Source: Marinifilum sp. D737
GTDB lineage: Bacteria; Bacteroidota; Bacteroidia; Bacteroidales; Marinifilaceae
Direction of reading: 5' to 3'
Assembly (NCBI RefSeq): GCF_026672275.1
Contig: NZ_JANQCD010000003.1
Coordinates: forward strand, 1 to 64,000
DNA: 64,000 nucleotides
Shown: piece after piece, positions 53,676-63,595 of the stretch
Numbering within the stretch: position 1 is the stretch's first letter
How the letters are laid out: every line of letters starts with the position of its first letter
Translations under genes and position numbers: made by a program
The notes under the pieces: model-generated
The model's database searches: none
What the model saw: the letters and a program-made list of their open reading frames with translations, nothing else
What the model was told of the DNA's origin: nothing

Positions 53676-54848
53676 ATGAAAAATCTGGATTTAGACATTC
53701 TTCGAAAAAAGTTGGATGGCAAATTAACTTTCTCAGAAGAGAAAGAATTTCAAGAATGGTTGATGGCATCGAGAGAGAACATTGCGTTTTTCAATCATAT
53801 GAAAAACTATCGAGACAAATCAATGGAGGAAGTGAGTTTGGAATCAGTTCCGAATACAACAGATTTGTTTATGAAAAGGTTGAATCGAAGGTCGCATAAA
53901 GCGTTCATTAATAAAATGCTTAAATATGCTGCAGTTGTTCTATTGCCATTATCAATTGGAGTTGGACTTTGGGTATACTCCAATAATGAAATGAATCAAT
54001 CTTTGGTTGATCAAAATCAGATTAACAAGGAGGATATAAATCAAACGATTTTAATAACCTCCAATGGGAATACATATAAATTGGAATCGGGTGTAGAACA
54101 GGCTGTTGTGGAAGATCAGGGAGTTAAAATCAGAAAATACCTGAGAGCAGGTTTGAAGTACGAAGAGCAAGAAGGCATAAAAGCTAAATCAGTTGCTTAC
54201 AATATGCTTCATACATCAAAAGGAGATGATTATCAGCTTGAACTTTCTGATGGGACGATAGTTTATCTGAATGGCGACTCTAAATTAAAATATCCTGTAA
54301 GTTTTGGAGATAATGAAAGAAGAGTTCAATTACAAGGAGAGGCATTTTTTGATGTGAGTAAAACCGGGAAACGATTTGTTGTTGAGGTAGATGATATGGA
54401 AGTAGAGGTCTTGGGAACTCAATTCAATGTAATGGCATATGAGAATGAAAATTCAATACAAACCACATTAGTTAGTGGTAAAGTAAAAGTTTCAATTAAC
54501 ACTAATGGTATTGATGAAAGTTTAATGCTTGAGCCAGGAAATCAGGCAATTTGGAATCATAAAGAAGGGGAGTTAGGATGCAAGAAAGTTGATACAAAAC
54601 TATATACCAGTTGGGTTAATGGATATTTTAGATTTGAGGATCAACGATTGGAAGATGTTCTGAGAACAATAGCCAGATGGTATGATATAAAAGTATTTTA
54701 TCATAATCCTGATTTAAAAAACAAGAGGTTAAGCGGAAGATTGAATAAATTGAAAGGATTGGAAGTGATTTCTGATATGATTGAAAAGGTTTCTGATATA
54801 GAAATAGAAGTTAACAACAAAGTTATTGTAGTAAGTATGAAAGAATAA
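53676..54848 (+). CDS. FecR-type anti-sigma factor, locus 2
   Basis: This 390-aa single-pass protein has a sigma-binding cytoplasmic N-terminus (about 1-78), a membrane helix at about 82-101, a FecR domain (about 180-280, SKGDDYQLELSDGTIVYLNGDSKLKYPVSF, QGEAFFDVSKTG) and DUF4974 at the C-terminus (FRFEDQRLEDVLRTIARWYDIKVFY). Its juxtamembrane segment (QTILITSNGNTYKLESG) is looser than in locus 1. It should control the upstream sigma in response to the SusC encoded next. It needs its own promoter because of the terminator just upstream. Confidence 0.92.
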   Translation: MKNLDLDILRKKLDGKLTFSEEKEFQEWLMASRENIAFFNHMKNYRDKSMEEVSLESVPNTTDLFMKRLNRRSHKAFINKMLKYAAVVLLPLSIGVGLWVYSNNEMNQSLVDQNQINKEDINQTILITSNGNTYKLESGVEQAVVEDQGVKIRKYLRAGLKYEEQEGIKAKSVAYNMLHTSKGDDYQLELSDGTIVYLNGDSKLKYPVSFGDNERRVQLQGEAFFDVSKTGKRFVVEVDDMEVEVLGTQFNVMAYENENSIQTTLVSGKVKVSINTNGIDESLMLEPGNQAIWNHKEGELGCKKVDTKLYTSWVNGYFRFEDQRLEDVLRTIARWYDIKVFYHNPDLKNKRLSGRLNKLKGLEVISDMIEKVSDIEIEVNNKVIVVSMKE

Positions 54849-54853
54849 AAAGA

Positions 54854-54882
54854 AAAACCGGAAACTGCGCCAACACTTTCCG
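54854..54882 (+). terminator. Hairpin between fecR and susC, locus 2
   Basis: CGGAAA (54858-54863) pairs with TTTCCG (54876-54881), with an inner TG/CA. It starts 10 bp after the FecR stop. Position and core sequence match the hairpin of locus 1 (42785-42814), so it is probably an attenuator or processing site. Confidence 0.45.
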
Positions 54883-54946
54883 ATTTATACTCAGATAATG
54901 AATACCGTGTAGGGTATTCCATGTTTAATTACCTATTTACAAATGT

Positions 54947-57900
54947 ATGAAAAAAAACCTTTGTGAGAATCCATTTGCCTTTTTTATAAGGTGGATGAGA
55001 ATGTTACGTACAATGAGAAATGTGATGGTGTTAATTGTTGCATTTGCATTTCAAGCGAATGCAGGCATTTTTTCGCAGAGTCGGATTAGTGTACATCTTA
55101 CCAATTCCGACATTGAAGACTTAATTAGAGCCATTGAAGAGCAAACCGAATTGGATTTTTTGTATGATGCATCTAATTTTAAAGGCATTAAGCCAATTTC
55201 GGTGAATGCTCAAAATGAATTGGTAGAAAGAGTGCTGGATAAAGCACTTGAAGATACTGGTTTATCTTATGAGGTGGAACACAAAACCGTTTTGATTAGA
55301 GTGCAGGAACGAAATGCAAATACTGCTGCTCAAGAGAAAAGAAAATTGAAAGGTAAAGTTGTAGATGAAAACAATGTTTCTTTACCTGGGGTTTCAGTAA
55401 TCATTAAAGGATCAAGTATTGGTACCACTACCAATATTGATGGAGAATATGAAATCTCTTTGGATGATAAACCAGGTCAAGTTTTAATTTTTTCTTTCAT
55501 TGGATTGGAAGCTCAGGAAATTAACATTACCAACCAAACTTTTTTAAATGTTACTTTAAAATCCTCCACAGAGGACTTGGAAGAAGTGGTTGTGACCGGT
55601 TACCAAAAGATTGACAGAAAATTATTTACCGGATCGGCAGCTAAAGTAAAGATAGAAGAGGTTAAACTTGATGGAGTACCTGATGCAAGTAGGGCATTAC
55701 AAGGAACTGTTGCAGGTGTTGAAATTGAGAATGTTTCAGGTACTTTTGGAGCTGCTCCGGTAATACGCGTAAGAGGTAATGCTTCTATTAATGGTTCCAA
55801 TAAACCGCTTTGGGTAGTCGATGGAGTTGTAATGGAAGATGCCGTTGAAATTACTAACGAAGATCTTACTTCAGGGAACCTCAATACTATTCTTAGTTCA
55901 GCTTTAGTAGGTATAAACCCTGAGGATATTGAATCTTTTCAGGTATTGAAAGATGCTTCAGCTACGGCATTGTACGGTGCAAGGGCCATGAATGGAGTAG
56001 TTGTAATAACTACCAAAAAAGGAGTGGCGCAAAAAACAAGGGTAAACTACACATCAAGTTTTACTGTAAAGAGCAAACCAACCTATTCGCAATTCGATAT
56101 TATGAATTCCGGGTCGGAAATGGAAGTTTACCAGGAATTAAATGAAAAAGGATGGTTAGGCATTGCCGAAGCTGCTATAGCACGTTCTCATGGTGCAATG
56201 GGTAAAATGTATGATAAAATTGCCAAACGTGAACTGGAATGGGGGCCAAACGGATCAATCAATTATGATTATTTACAGTCATACGCCGATGCCAATACCG
56301 ACTGGTTTGATGAATTGTTCAGAAATTCTTTGCAACAGCAACATTCGGTATCGATTAATGGAGGGAATGAAAAATCAAAAGTTTATGCTTCGGTTGGATA
56401 CCTGAATGATAGCGGACAAACCATTGCCGATAATGTAAAAAACTACACAGGGCAAATTAAAGCTGATTTTAAACTTTCCGATAAAGTAAGAGTGGGTTTA
56501 AAATTATCGGGTAATGTGAGAGATCAAAAATTGCCGGGATCGAAAGATAGAGAGTTTAATGCTGTTGACGGGGTATATGAAAGAAACTTTGACATTAACC
56601 CTTTCAACTATGCCCTTTATACCAGCAGAAGTACCCGCCCAAGGGACGAAAATGGGAATCCTGAATTTTTTAGAAGAGATTATGCACCTTTCAATATTTT
56701 GCATGAGTTGGATCACAATTATGTGGATGTTGATGTGAATGAATTGATTTTCCAGGCAGATTTAACCTACAAGTTCACAAAGAACCTGAATTTTAAATCT
56801 GCAGTTCAGGGGCGTTGGTACGGAAGTAAGGCTGAACAGACCATTCATGAAAACTCAAACCAGGCTGCTGCCTATCGTGCTGATGATCCGTTGTTTCGGG
56901 AAAAAAACAGATACTTGTTTAGCGATAGAACTCATCCCGAGAAGTATCCATACTCTGTATTGCCCCAGGGTGGTTTCCTGAAAACTACCGATCACTCCCT
57001 GAACAGTTATTACATGAGAAACAGTATCGACTGGTCGTTTACAAAGAATGACAGTCATGTGTTTAACTTCCTGCTGGGACACGAGATTCGTTACAACGAT
57101 CGTGTGAAGAGCTATAATGAAGGCTGGGGATATTTGTTCGATAAAGGAGGTTTGGTTGTTTCTCATCCCGATTTTGTTAAATTCTTAGATGACAGAGGTC
57201 TGGATTATTTTTTTAGAAAACCTACCAGGGGACGCTATGTAAGTTTCTTTTTAACCGGGGCTTATTCGTACATGGGAAAATACATTTTGAATGCTACAGC
57301 AAATTATGCCGGCGACAACAGAACAGGAAAATCGAGAAATGCCAGGTATTTACCAACCTGGAATGTGAGTGGAGCCTGGAACATTAGCGAAGAAAACTGG
57401 TTCGACAAAAGCGGTATTGTTGACATGCTGAAAGTAAAAGCAACTTACGGTTTATCGGGCGATAACCCGGTAGGAGCCAGTGGTGCCTTAACTTTATATG
57501 GAAGTGAACCATTGCGCCCAACTCCTGCAGACAGGGAAACTGTATTGGTAATCGATGATCTTGAAAATGGTGAATTGACATTTGAAAAGCTTTACGAATT
57601 CAGTGCCGGTATAGAAGTGGCTTTGTTAAAAAACAGAATTTATGCCGAGTTTGAATACTACAGAAGAAACTCGAAGGATCTTTTGGGAATTGTTGAAACA
57701 AATGGAGTTGGTGGTATTCAATACAAGTATGGTAACATTGGCGAGATGAAAGTGAATGGATTTGAAGCAACCTTAAGAACCATGAATATTGAAACGCCTA
57801 ACTTCAAATGGTCAAGCATGTTTACCTTCAGTTACGGAAAAGATAAAATTACCAAGTGGGAAAACCGTGCACGAATTGGCGATGCAGTTCAAATGTTGGG

Positions 57901-58591
57901 AACCAATCTGAAAGGTTACTCACGTGGTAGTTTATTCTCCATTCCTTTTGCGGGTTTGGACTCAAACGGTGTGCCCAGGTTTTATGGCCCCGATGGGAAA
58001 ACTACGCAGTATGTAAACTGGCAGGAACGCGAGGATATTGAAAAATACCTGAAGTACGAAGGACCAACCACTCCAAGGGGATATGGTGGTTTGACCAATA
58101 GCTTCTCGTATAAGAATTTGTCATTGAGTTTCTCATTAATATACAGGTATGGAAACAAAATAAGGCTCGATAATGTGTACAGTAGTTCTTATTCAGATTA
58201 TCAGGCTTTACCTGGCGAATTGATTAATCGCTGGCAATTTAAAGGCGATGAGAAAATAACTAAGATTCCTGCTATTCTTGATATCTCAGAAGCGGAAAAA
58301 CTCGACGAAGCCGGCTTAAATCCGTATGAGCTTTATAACATGAGTACCGAGCGTGTCGCTGATGGAGACTTTATTCGGTTGAAGGATGTGAAAATCAGCT
58401 ATTCTTTTCCTAAAAGAATGTTGAAAAAAACATTCATCGAAGGAGCCAATCTTAGTCTGCAGGCTTACAATTTATGGTTGTTGTATTCCGATGATAAACT
58501 AAATGGAATCGATCCTGAATTCTACCAGTCGGGAGGTATTTCCTTGCCATTGTCGAGAACCTATACTTTTTCTTTGAATCTTAAATTTTAA
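54947..58591 (+). CDS. SusC/RagA-family TonB-dependent outer-membrane transporter, locus 2
   Basis: This 1214-aa protein has a signal peptide with an unusually long basic N-terminal region (to about 45), an STN domain (about 50-120, VHLTNSDIEDLIRAIEEQTELDFLYD), a carboxypeptidase-regulatory-like domain (about 135-210, KGKVVDENNVSLPGVSVIIKG), the TonB-box-like EEVVVTGYQ, a plug (about 220-360, PLWVVDGVVM, DASATALYGARAMNGVVVITTKKG) and a beta-barrel ending SRTYTFSLNLKF. The neighbouring metallohydrolase and DUF4302 lipoproteins suggest a peptide or metal-related substrate, not proven. Confidence 0.93.
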   Translation: MKKNLCENPFAFFIRWMRMLRTMRNVMVLIVAFAFQANAGIFSQSRISVHLTNSDIEDLIRAIEEQTELDFLYDASNFKGIKPISVNAQNELVERVLDKALEDTGLSYEVEHKTVLIRVQERNANTAAQEKRKLKGKVVDENNVSLPGVSVIIKGSSIGTTTNIDGEYEISLDDKPGQVLIFSFIGLEAQEINITNQTFLNVTLKSSTEDLEEVVVTGYQKIDRKLFTGSAAKVKIEEVKLDGVPDASRALQGTVAGVEIENVSGTFGAAPVIRVRGNASINGSNKPLWVVDGVVMEDAVEITNEDLTSGNLNTILSSALVGINPEDIESFQVLKDASATALYGARAMNGVVVITTKKGVAQKTRVNYTSSFTVKSKPTYSQFDIMNSGSEMEVYQELNEKGWLGIAEAAIARSHGAMGKMYDKIAKRELEWGPNGSINYDYLQSYADANTDWFDELFRNSLQQQHSVSINGGNEKSKVYASVGYLNDSGQTIADNVKNYTGQIKADFKLSDKVRVGLKLSGNVRDQKLPGSKDREFNAVDGVYERNFDINPFNYALYTSRSTRPRDENGNPEFFRRDYAPFNILHELDHNYVDVDVNELIFQADLTYKFTKNLNFKSAVQGRWYGSKAEQTIHENSNQAAAYRADDPLFREKNRYLFSDRTHPEKYPYSVLPQGGFLKTTDHSLNSYYMRNSIDWSFTKNDSHVFNFLLGHEIRYNDRVKSYNEGWGYLFDKGGLVVSHPDFVKFLDDRGLDYFFRKPTRGRYVSFFLTGAYSYMGKYILNATANYAGDNRTGKSRNARYLPTWNVSGAWNISEENWFDKSGIVDMLKVKATYGLSGDNPVGASGALTLYGSEPLRPTPADRETVLVIDDLENGELTFEKLYEFSAGIEVALLKNRIYAEFEYYRRNSKDLLGIVETNGVGGIQYKYGNIGEMKVNGFEATLRTMNIETPNFKWSSMFTFSYGKDKITKWENRARIGDAVQMLGTNLKGYSRGSLFSIPFAGLDSNGVPRFYGPDGKTTQYVNWQEREDIEKYLKYEGPTTPRGYGGLTNSFSYKNLSLSFSLIYRYGNKIRLDNVYSSSYSDYQALPGELINRWQFKGDEKITKIPAILDISEAEKLDEAGLNPYELYNMSTERVADGDFIRLKDVKISYSFPKRMLKKTFIEGANLSLQAYNLWLLYSDDKLNGIDPEFYQSGGISLPLSRTYTFSLNLKF

Positions 58592-58597
58592 TCAATT

Positions 58598-60043
58598 ATG
58601 AAGTTCGTAAAATATATATTGATTATTGCAGTAAGCCTTATGGGATGGAGCTGCAATGATTACCTGGATACAGCTCCTGATGAAAGGCAGGAGATAAAAA
58701 CTCTTCAAAATGTTGAGGAGTTGGTGGCAAATTCATACTCTGATGCTTCTTATTTGTTTTTGGAATGGATGACCGACAATGCAGTGGCACTTGCCAAAAA
58801 TGATCAGGAAGAATGGATGACTCAAAACTTTATGTGGCAACCTGTTACTGCCAACGAGGGTCAGGATACCCCAACTTGGTTTTGGACGAGATCCTATGCC
58901 GCAATTGCCCATGCCAACCAGGCATTGGCTTCCATCGATAAAGTACCTGATACCAACAATGCCTATAAAAAAGCAATTAAAGGAGAGGCTCTTTTATCGA
59001 GAGCATACAACCACTTTTTGCTGGCAAATGTGTTTTGCCAGGCTTATGAGGAAAGTACAGCAGCTTCCAGTTTGGGAATTCCTTACATTACAGCTCCCGA
59101 AACAAATTTGGTTGTAAGCTACGAGCGGGGAACTTTAAAAGAGGCTTACGACAAGGTGGAAAAAGACCTTTTGGAGGGGCTTTCATTAGTGTCTGACGAG
59201 TTTTATTCCGGATCGGGAAAGTACCATTTCAACAAAGGTGCTGCTTATGCTTTTGCTTCTCGTTTCTATTTGTTTAAAGGCGATTACGAGAACTGCATAA
59301 AATATTCCAACAAACTTTTGGGCGAAGGTGTTGTGGCACCTGTATTTGTACGTAATATGGAGCAGGTGTTTACAGGTACAAACTCTACTCAAATTGCAGA
59401 CAAGTTTACCGATCCCAACAACGTAGCCAACCTGTTGAATGTGAGAAAGGAATCCTTTGCACTGAGAGCTTATCGCGGCTATCAGTCAAGCTACGATGTG
59501 ATGGATGAGGTATTTGTCAACATTTGGGGAGTTACAGATTTTAGAGATTCCAGATGGGGATGGGGAGATGCCAGGGCACAACCCAAATATAAGGAGCGAT
59601 TTAAATTCACAACTGCAACTACAGGTTATGGATATCACATTCAGAATGAGCTCAGGACTGAAGAGGTGATATTTAATAGAATGGAAGCTTATGTAATGAC
59701 TAATGTTGCCGGAACAAGCGAAAATTTAGACAAGGCCCTTGCTGATTATAATGTTTTGGCAGCCAAATGTTATGAGGGTTCCCCGGTTTTAAAAGCCGAA
59801 GACATTACGAAAGAATATGGTGCATACGATGCTGCTAACATGATGAAATTCATCATTGCGGAAAGAAGAAAGGAATTGCTTCGCGAATCTATCCGCTGGT
59901 TCGATATCAAACGATTTAAGATGAGTATTACCCATACATCAGTAACCAAAGAAAGCAGCACCCTGGAGGCCGAAGATCTAAGAAAAGCAGTACAGATTCC
60001 GCAAGGAGCAATTGCCAGGGGAATTCAGGCAAATCCCCGTTAA
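58598..60043 (+). CDS. SusD/RagB-family surface lipoprotein, locus 2
   Basis: This 481-aa lipoprotein has a lipobox at Cys19 (SLMGWSCNDYLDTAPDE). SusD features are KGEALLSRAYNHFLLANVFCQAY, SFALRAYRGYQ and MMKFIIAERRKELLRESIRWFDIKRFKMS; it ends in IQANPR, like its locus-1 counterpart (EQNPR). It starts 7 bp after the susC stop, so the pair is co-translated. It should bind the substrate at the surface as a lid over the SusC channel. Confidence 0.92.
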   Translation: MKFVKYILIIAVSLMGWSCNDYLDTAPDERQEIKTLQNVEELVANSYSDASYLFLEWMTDNAVALAKNDQEEWMTQNFMWQPVTANEGQDTPTWFWTRSYAAIAHANQALASIDKVPDTNNAYKKAIKGEALLSRAYNHFLLANVFCQAYEESTAASSLGIPYITAPETNLVVSYERGTLKEAYDKVEKDLLEGLSLVSDEFYSGSGKYHFNKGAAYAFASRFYLFKGDYENCIKYSNKLLGEGVVAPVFVRNMEQVFTGTNSTQIADKFTDPNNVANLLNVRKESFALRAYRGYQSSYDVMDEVFVNIWGVTDFRDSRWGWGDARAQPKYKERFKFTTATTGYGYHIQNELRTEEVIFNRMEAYVMTNVAGTSENLDKALADYNVLAAKCYEGSPVLKAEDITKEYGAYDAANMMKFIIAERRKELLRESIRWFDIKRFKMSITHTSVTKESSTLEAEDLRKAVQIPQGAIARGIQANPR

Positions 60044-60063
60044 CATTTTAAAATGGTTCAATT

Positions 60064-61011
60064 ATGAAAAATTTACGATACAAAATAAAAGTTTGGGGAT
60101 TGGCATTGTTGCTGTCTCCCATATTCTTTACCTCATGTGACGACGATGAGAATACCAAATTTATTCCGCCAAAGCCTGAGGTATCAAACGATACCATTGA
60201 TGTTTACCTGCAAAAAAACATGCTTGATAAATACAATACCGCAGTTCGCTGGAAATGGGAAGATCGCTTTATTGATGACGATTATTCTGCTACTCCCGTT
60301 AGAAGAGATGTGGTAATTCCGGTTACCAAACTGGTAGAATATTTATGGATTGACCCTTACCGTTCGCTGGGAGAAGGTGGTAAAGCCTTTGTAAATAAGC
60401 TGTTTCCTCCTGAGTTGGTTTACATCGGATCATATATTTATAAGGAAGATGGTTCAGTACTTCTTGGCTATGCTGAAGGAGGAGCTCGTATTACACTCCT
60501 GAATCTGAATGAGTATGATTTAACGAATAAGAATTGGCTGATAAATCCGGGTGGAGGGATACTCTCAACAGTTCACCACGAATTTACTCACCTTGTTCAC
60601 CAGAATTTTGGTATGCCCGTGGGCTTTAATACCATATCGGAGAAATACAATGGCGAAGGCTGGCACAATGGAGTGAGTTTGGATGATGCCATTAAACTGG
60701 GAATGGTACGAAATTACGGTACTGCCAATGAGTATGAGGATTTTGCAGAAATTGTTTCTCATTTCCTTACCATGCCTAAAGCCGATTTCGAAACAAAGTT
60801 TATCAAGCAACAAAGTACCGATGGAATTACAGATCCCAATACAATTGCGAATATCCGGGAGCTGAACGCAGGAAGAAAACTGATTGCAGAAAAAGTGAGC
60901 CTTGTAGCCGATTTTTATAAAAACAAGTTTGATATCGACTTGTATACCTTGCGTGATACTATGGAAAAGCGGATCAATTACGTAGTTACAAACAATAAAA
61001 TTCCGGAATAA
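60064..61011 (+). CDS. SusCD-associated zinc metallohydrolase lipoprotein
   Basis: This 315-aa lipoprotein (lipobox FFTSC, Cys25) has a zinc-binding HEFTH motif (His172, Glu173, His176; STVHHEFTHLVHQNFG) typical of the substrate-import-associated zinc metallohydrolase lipoproteins found beside SusC/SusD genes. A later Glu in the EDFAEIVSHF segment (about residues 223-232) could be the third zinc ligand. It probably acts at the cell surface on a peptide-like substrate. Its stop overlaps the next start (ATGA-type overlap at 61011), so the two lipoproteins are coupled. Confidence 0.85.
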   Translation: MKNLRYKIKVWGLALLLSPIFFTSCDDDENTKFIPPKPEVSNDTIDVYLQKNMLDKYNTAVRWKWEDRFIDDDYSATPVRRDVVIPVTKLVEYLWIDPYRSLGEGGKAFVNKLFPPELVYIGSYIYKEDGSVLLGYAEGGARITLLNLNEYDLTNKNWLINPGGGILSTVHHEFTHLVHQNFGMPVGFNTISEKYNGEGWHNGVSLDDAIKLGMVRNYGTANEYEDFAEIVSHFLTMPKADFETKFIKQQSTDGITDPNTIANIRELNAGRKLIAEKVSLVADFYKNKFDIDLYTLRDTMEKRINYVVTNNKIPE

Positions 61012-62282
61012 TGAAACAGAAACTAATATACCTATTGATTCTTATGGCAGGAGTTTTTAACGCTTGCGACAATAAGGATACCGAGTACATCTTCGATAAA
61101 AGCATTAACGAACGTTTTGCCGAACTAAAGGCAAATTACAATGCCAAATTAAGAGCACCCGAGAACGGATGGGTTGGCTATTACAATGCAAATGAAAAGG
61201 CAGGAGCTTTTACTCTTCTATTAAAATTCAGAGATGATGGTACAGTAATTATGAACTCCGATTATAGAGGTGGGACAACCAACGATACCATTACGTACAA
61301 AATTGTAAAGAAACAGGACATTACACTGGTATTTGAATCGTGGTCGGTGCTTCATGCAATTTATGAAACCAATAACAACGACTTTGGTGGTGAGTATGTG
61401 TTTAACATTAGCCAGGTTAAGGATGATGAGGTGACACTAACCAGTAAAACCGATAATGGATATGGCGACGATGAAGTGACTGAACTGGTTTTAAAACCCG
61501 CATCCGTGAAGAATTGGGATCTGAGTGATGTGTATCAGAGCGAGAAAAATTTGATTGGTGGATCAAAATCGGTTTTCAGAAGTTTTAAAGCTGCAGAAAC
61601 TCCTATTGCTGCGTTTACTTACCTGGCCTCAGAAAGATCAGCATTTATCTCCTACATTGAAAATGATACTACAAAAACGGTAACGTCTCCCCTTAGAATT
61701 ACACCCAACGGATTTTGTTTTATTAAAGCCCTTACCATTAAGGGCAAAACGCTTGAATGTTTTACCTACGATACCGAGCAGGAAGTTTTTGTTGATAAAA
61801 CAAGTGGTGTTAGCCTCGGACACGATTTGGTCCCGAAACTTCCTTTGACTCCGTATGAGTTTGGAAAGAAAGGCAATGCCAGGTACAATTATTTGGAAGA
61901 AGGGAAATCGAGTATAGCATTCGTTAAATTTTATAAAGAGTATACTGCCTCTATGGAAAAACAAGGTATAACCATAAGCAGAGTGTACATGCGATCTTTA
62001 AACAAGAATGTTTCATACTTCCATATCTATACCAATTTAGGAAATGTTTGGTTCGATTTTACTTATAAAATAAAGGACGATGGACGTGTGTATTTTACCT
62101 TAACGGGTGATACAAATGCCGGAAGTTTGGCTCCTTTGTTTCAACCACTACTTGATAAGTGGTTGAATACGAATGGACATTATATTGAAGGAACAGGTGG
62201 TTTATTGAATTATCCAAATGGAACCTTCTCCTTAATCAATGCAGACGATCCTTCATTGAAGATTAATTTTTATGATTTTTAG
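61011..62282 (+). CDS. DUF4302 lipoprotein
   Basis: This 423-aa lipoprotein (lipobox VFNAC, Cys19) has the DUF4302 pattern: FAELKANYNAKLRAPENGWVGYYNANEKAGAFTLLLKF and FRDDGTVIMNSDYRG near the N-terminus, then mostly beta-rich sequence. This family accompanies SusCD pairs and the zinc metallohydrolase in Bacteroidota loci and is probably a surface substrate-binding protein; its exact job is unknown. It is the last gene of locus 2 and is followed by a terminator. Confidence 0.82.
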   Translation: MKQKLIYLLILMAGVFNACDNKDTEYIFDKSINERFAELKANYNAKLRAPENGWVGYYNANEKAGAFTLLLKFRDDGTVIMNSDYRGGTTNDTITYKIVKKQDITLVFESWSVLHAIYETNNNDFGGEYVFNISQVKDDEVTLTSKTDNGYGDDEVTELVLKPASVKNWDLSDVYQSEKNLIGGSKSVFRSFKAAETPIAAFTYLASERSAFISYIENDTTKTVTSPLRITPNGFCFIKALTIKGKTLECFTYDTEQEVFVDKTSGVSLGHDLVPKLPLTPYEFGKKGNARYNYLEEGKSSIAFVKFYKEYTASMEKQGITISRVYMRSLNKNVSYFHIYTNLGNVWFDFTYKIKDDGRVYFTLTGDTNAGSLAPLFQPLLDKWLNTNGHYIEGTGGLLNYPNGTFSLINADDPSLKINFYDF

Positions 62283-62332
62283 ATTTAGAAATTAGTAATG
62301 TGGTTAATTATTTAGACTAATGCCTCTGCAAA

Positions 62333-62360
62333 GCCCCTGCTTTCTGCAGGGGCATTTATT
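62333..62360 (+). terminator. Terminator at the end of SusCD locus 2
   Basis: GCCCCTGC (62333-62340) pairs with GCAGGGGC (62346-62353) around TTTCT, followed by ATTTATTT. It is 50 bp after the DUF4302 stop codon. Confidence 0.85.
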
Positions 62361-62896
62361 TGGAATTGAAATTATACAAAATACCCACTGCTGGTGCCAG
62401 TGTTTTTTCCCTCGTACCTGTTTACAGAGAAAATATAAATTGTTTATGCTGCATTGATCTGTGAGTGGATATTTTTCTTTTGGCCAGGGGCTAATAGCTA
62501 AAAGCTTGTTCGATTGAGATTCTTAGGCCGAACTCAGGTTAATATATAAACTCACATTGAATGGTTTTGAAGTGGTATTTTTTCATCTGTGCTTTGGATA
62601 CGGGCTTATCAGCGCCTATTATCAGCGCTTATAGTAGGCACAGATGTATTCATCGTATTTTTAGGTAGTGGATGGTACCGATTTTTTGAACAATGATGTT
62701 TCGGAATTGATCTGACAAAACATCTATAATGCTACTTTGCTTTTGGTAACTTTAAGGCGCTTCTTTAATTATGTAGGAGGGGTGCAGGTAAAGTTTTCTT
62801 AGTGAATTAAAGTTTAAATGTGATGTATATTCGAGTTTACCAATCTATCAACTCTTTTTTGGTTTGAATAAGTTGATTTCTTTCTCGAGAAATTAA
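62361..62896. other. Gene-free spacer before the third sigma gene
   Basis: No credible gene was seen. It contains CGAACTCAGGTT (62529-62540), which equals 12 bp of the terminal inverted repeat of the element at 63596-63860, and a TTATCAGCGC repeat at about 62606-62630 (two copies). Otherwise it is AT-rich sequence. Confidence 0.6.
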
Positions 62897-62932
62897 TTTG
62901 ATTTCCTTCTTCAAAAAAAACTTCTATTTTTG
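62897..62932 (+). promoter_or_regulatory. Candidate promoter of the third ECF sigma gene
   Basis: TATTTTTG (62925-62932) matches TAnnTTTG exactly and TTTG (62897-62900) may be the -33 element, though the 24-nt spacer is longer than normal. The start codon is 31 bp further on. Confidence 0.35.
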
Positions 62933-62963
62933 CTTGCGATAACCCACTATTCTAAATAACCAC

Positions 62964-63521
62964 ATGCCCGAATCAAAAGACATTTTGGATGAATTGTTGC
63001 GTAGCGGAAGTCGCAAAGCTTACGAGGCATTCTTTAAGCATTACTACCAGGATTTGTTCTTGTGGGCCAATAGCATACTAAAGGATAGCGAGGCAGCAGA
63101 GGATGTGGTTCAGGATTTTTTCATCAGTTTTTGGGAAAAGAAAAGATACAAATCGGTTACCTCTAACCTACAATCATACATTTATCGTGCTGTTAAAAAT
63201 GCGTGTTTGAATTATTTGCAACGCGAAAAAAAGTTAATTCACGATATCGAGTATCTGGAAGAAAAAGAATCAGCTCCCAAAGCCAATGAGCAAAGTATTG
63301 AGAATTCCCAACAAATTTATTCTGCCATAAACGAACTTCCTGAAAAATGTAGAGAGGTGTTTATGCTTTGCTGCGTAAGTGGTTATACCTACAACGAAGC
63401 CGCTGAAGAACTGGGAGTATCCATGAATACAGTCAGAACTCATATGGTTCGTGCATTTAAGATGTTGCGTGAAAAACTAAAATCTCCGCATTTGTTCTAT
63501 ATGCTTTTCTTTCATAAATAG
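62964..63521 (+). CDS. ECF RNA polymerase sigma factor, third
   Basis: This 185-aa protein has region 2 at about 18-85 (FFKHYYQDLFLWANSIL, EAAEDVVQDFFISFWEKK) and region 4 at about 115-175 (LPEKCREVFMLCCVSGYTYNEAAEELGVSMNTVRTHMVRAFKMLR). No fecR gene follows within the remaining 479 bp of the window; a MITE-like element occupies most of that distance. The partner may lie beyond the window or this may be an orphan. Confidence 0.92.
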   Translation: MPESKDILDELLRSGSRKAYEAFFKHYYQDLFLWANSILKDSEAAEDVVQDFFISFWEKKRYKSVTSNLQSYIYRAVKNACLNYLQREKKLIHDIEYLEEKESAPKANEQSIENSQQIYSAINELPEKCREVFMLCCVSGYTYNEAAEELGVSMNTVRTHMVRAFKMLREKLKSPHLFYMLFFHK

Positions 63522-63595
63522 CAGTCAGCTACAAGCTACAAGATGCAAGCCTTAAGAAAACAAACTGGTGACAATTGTTCAGAAGCTAAAATATA

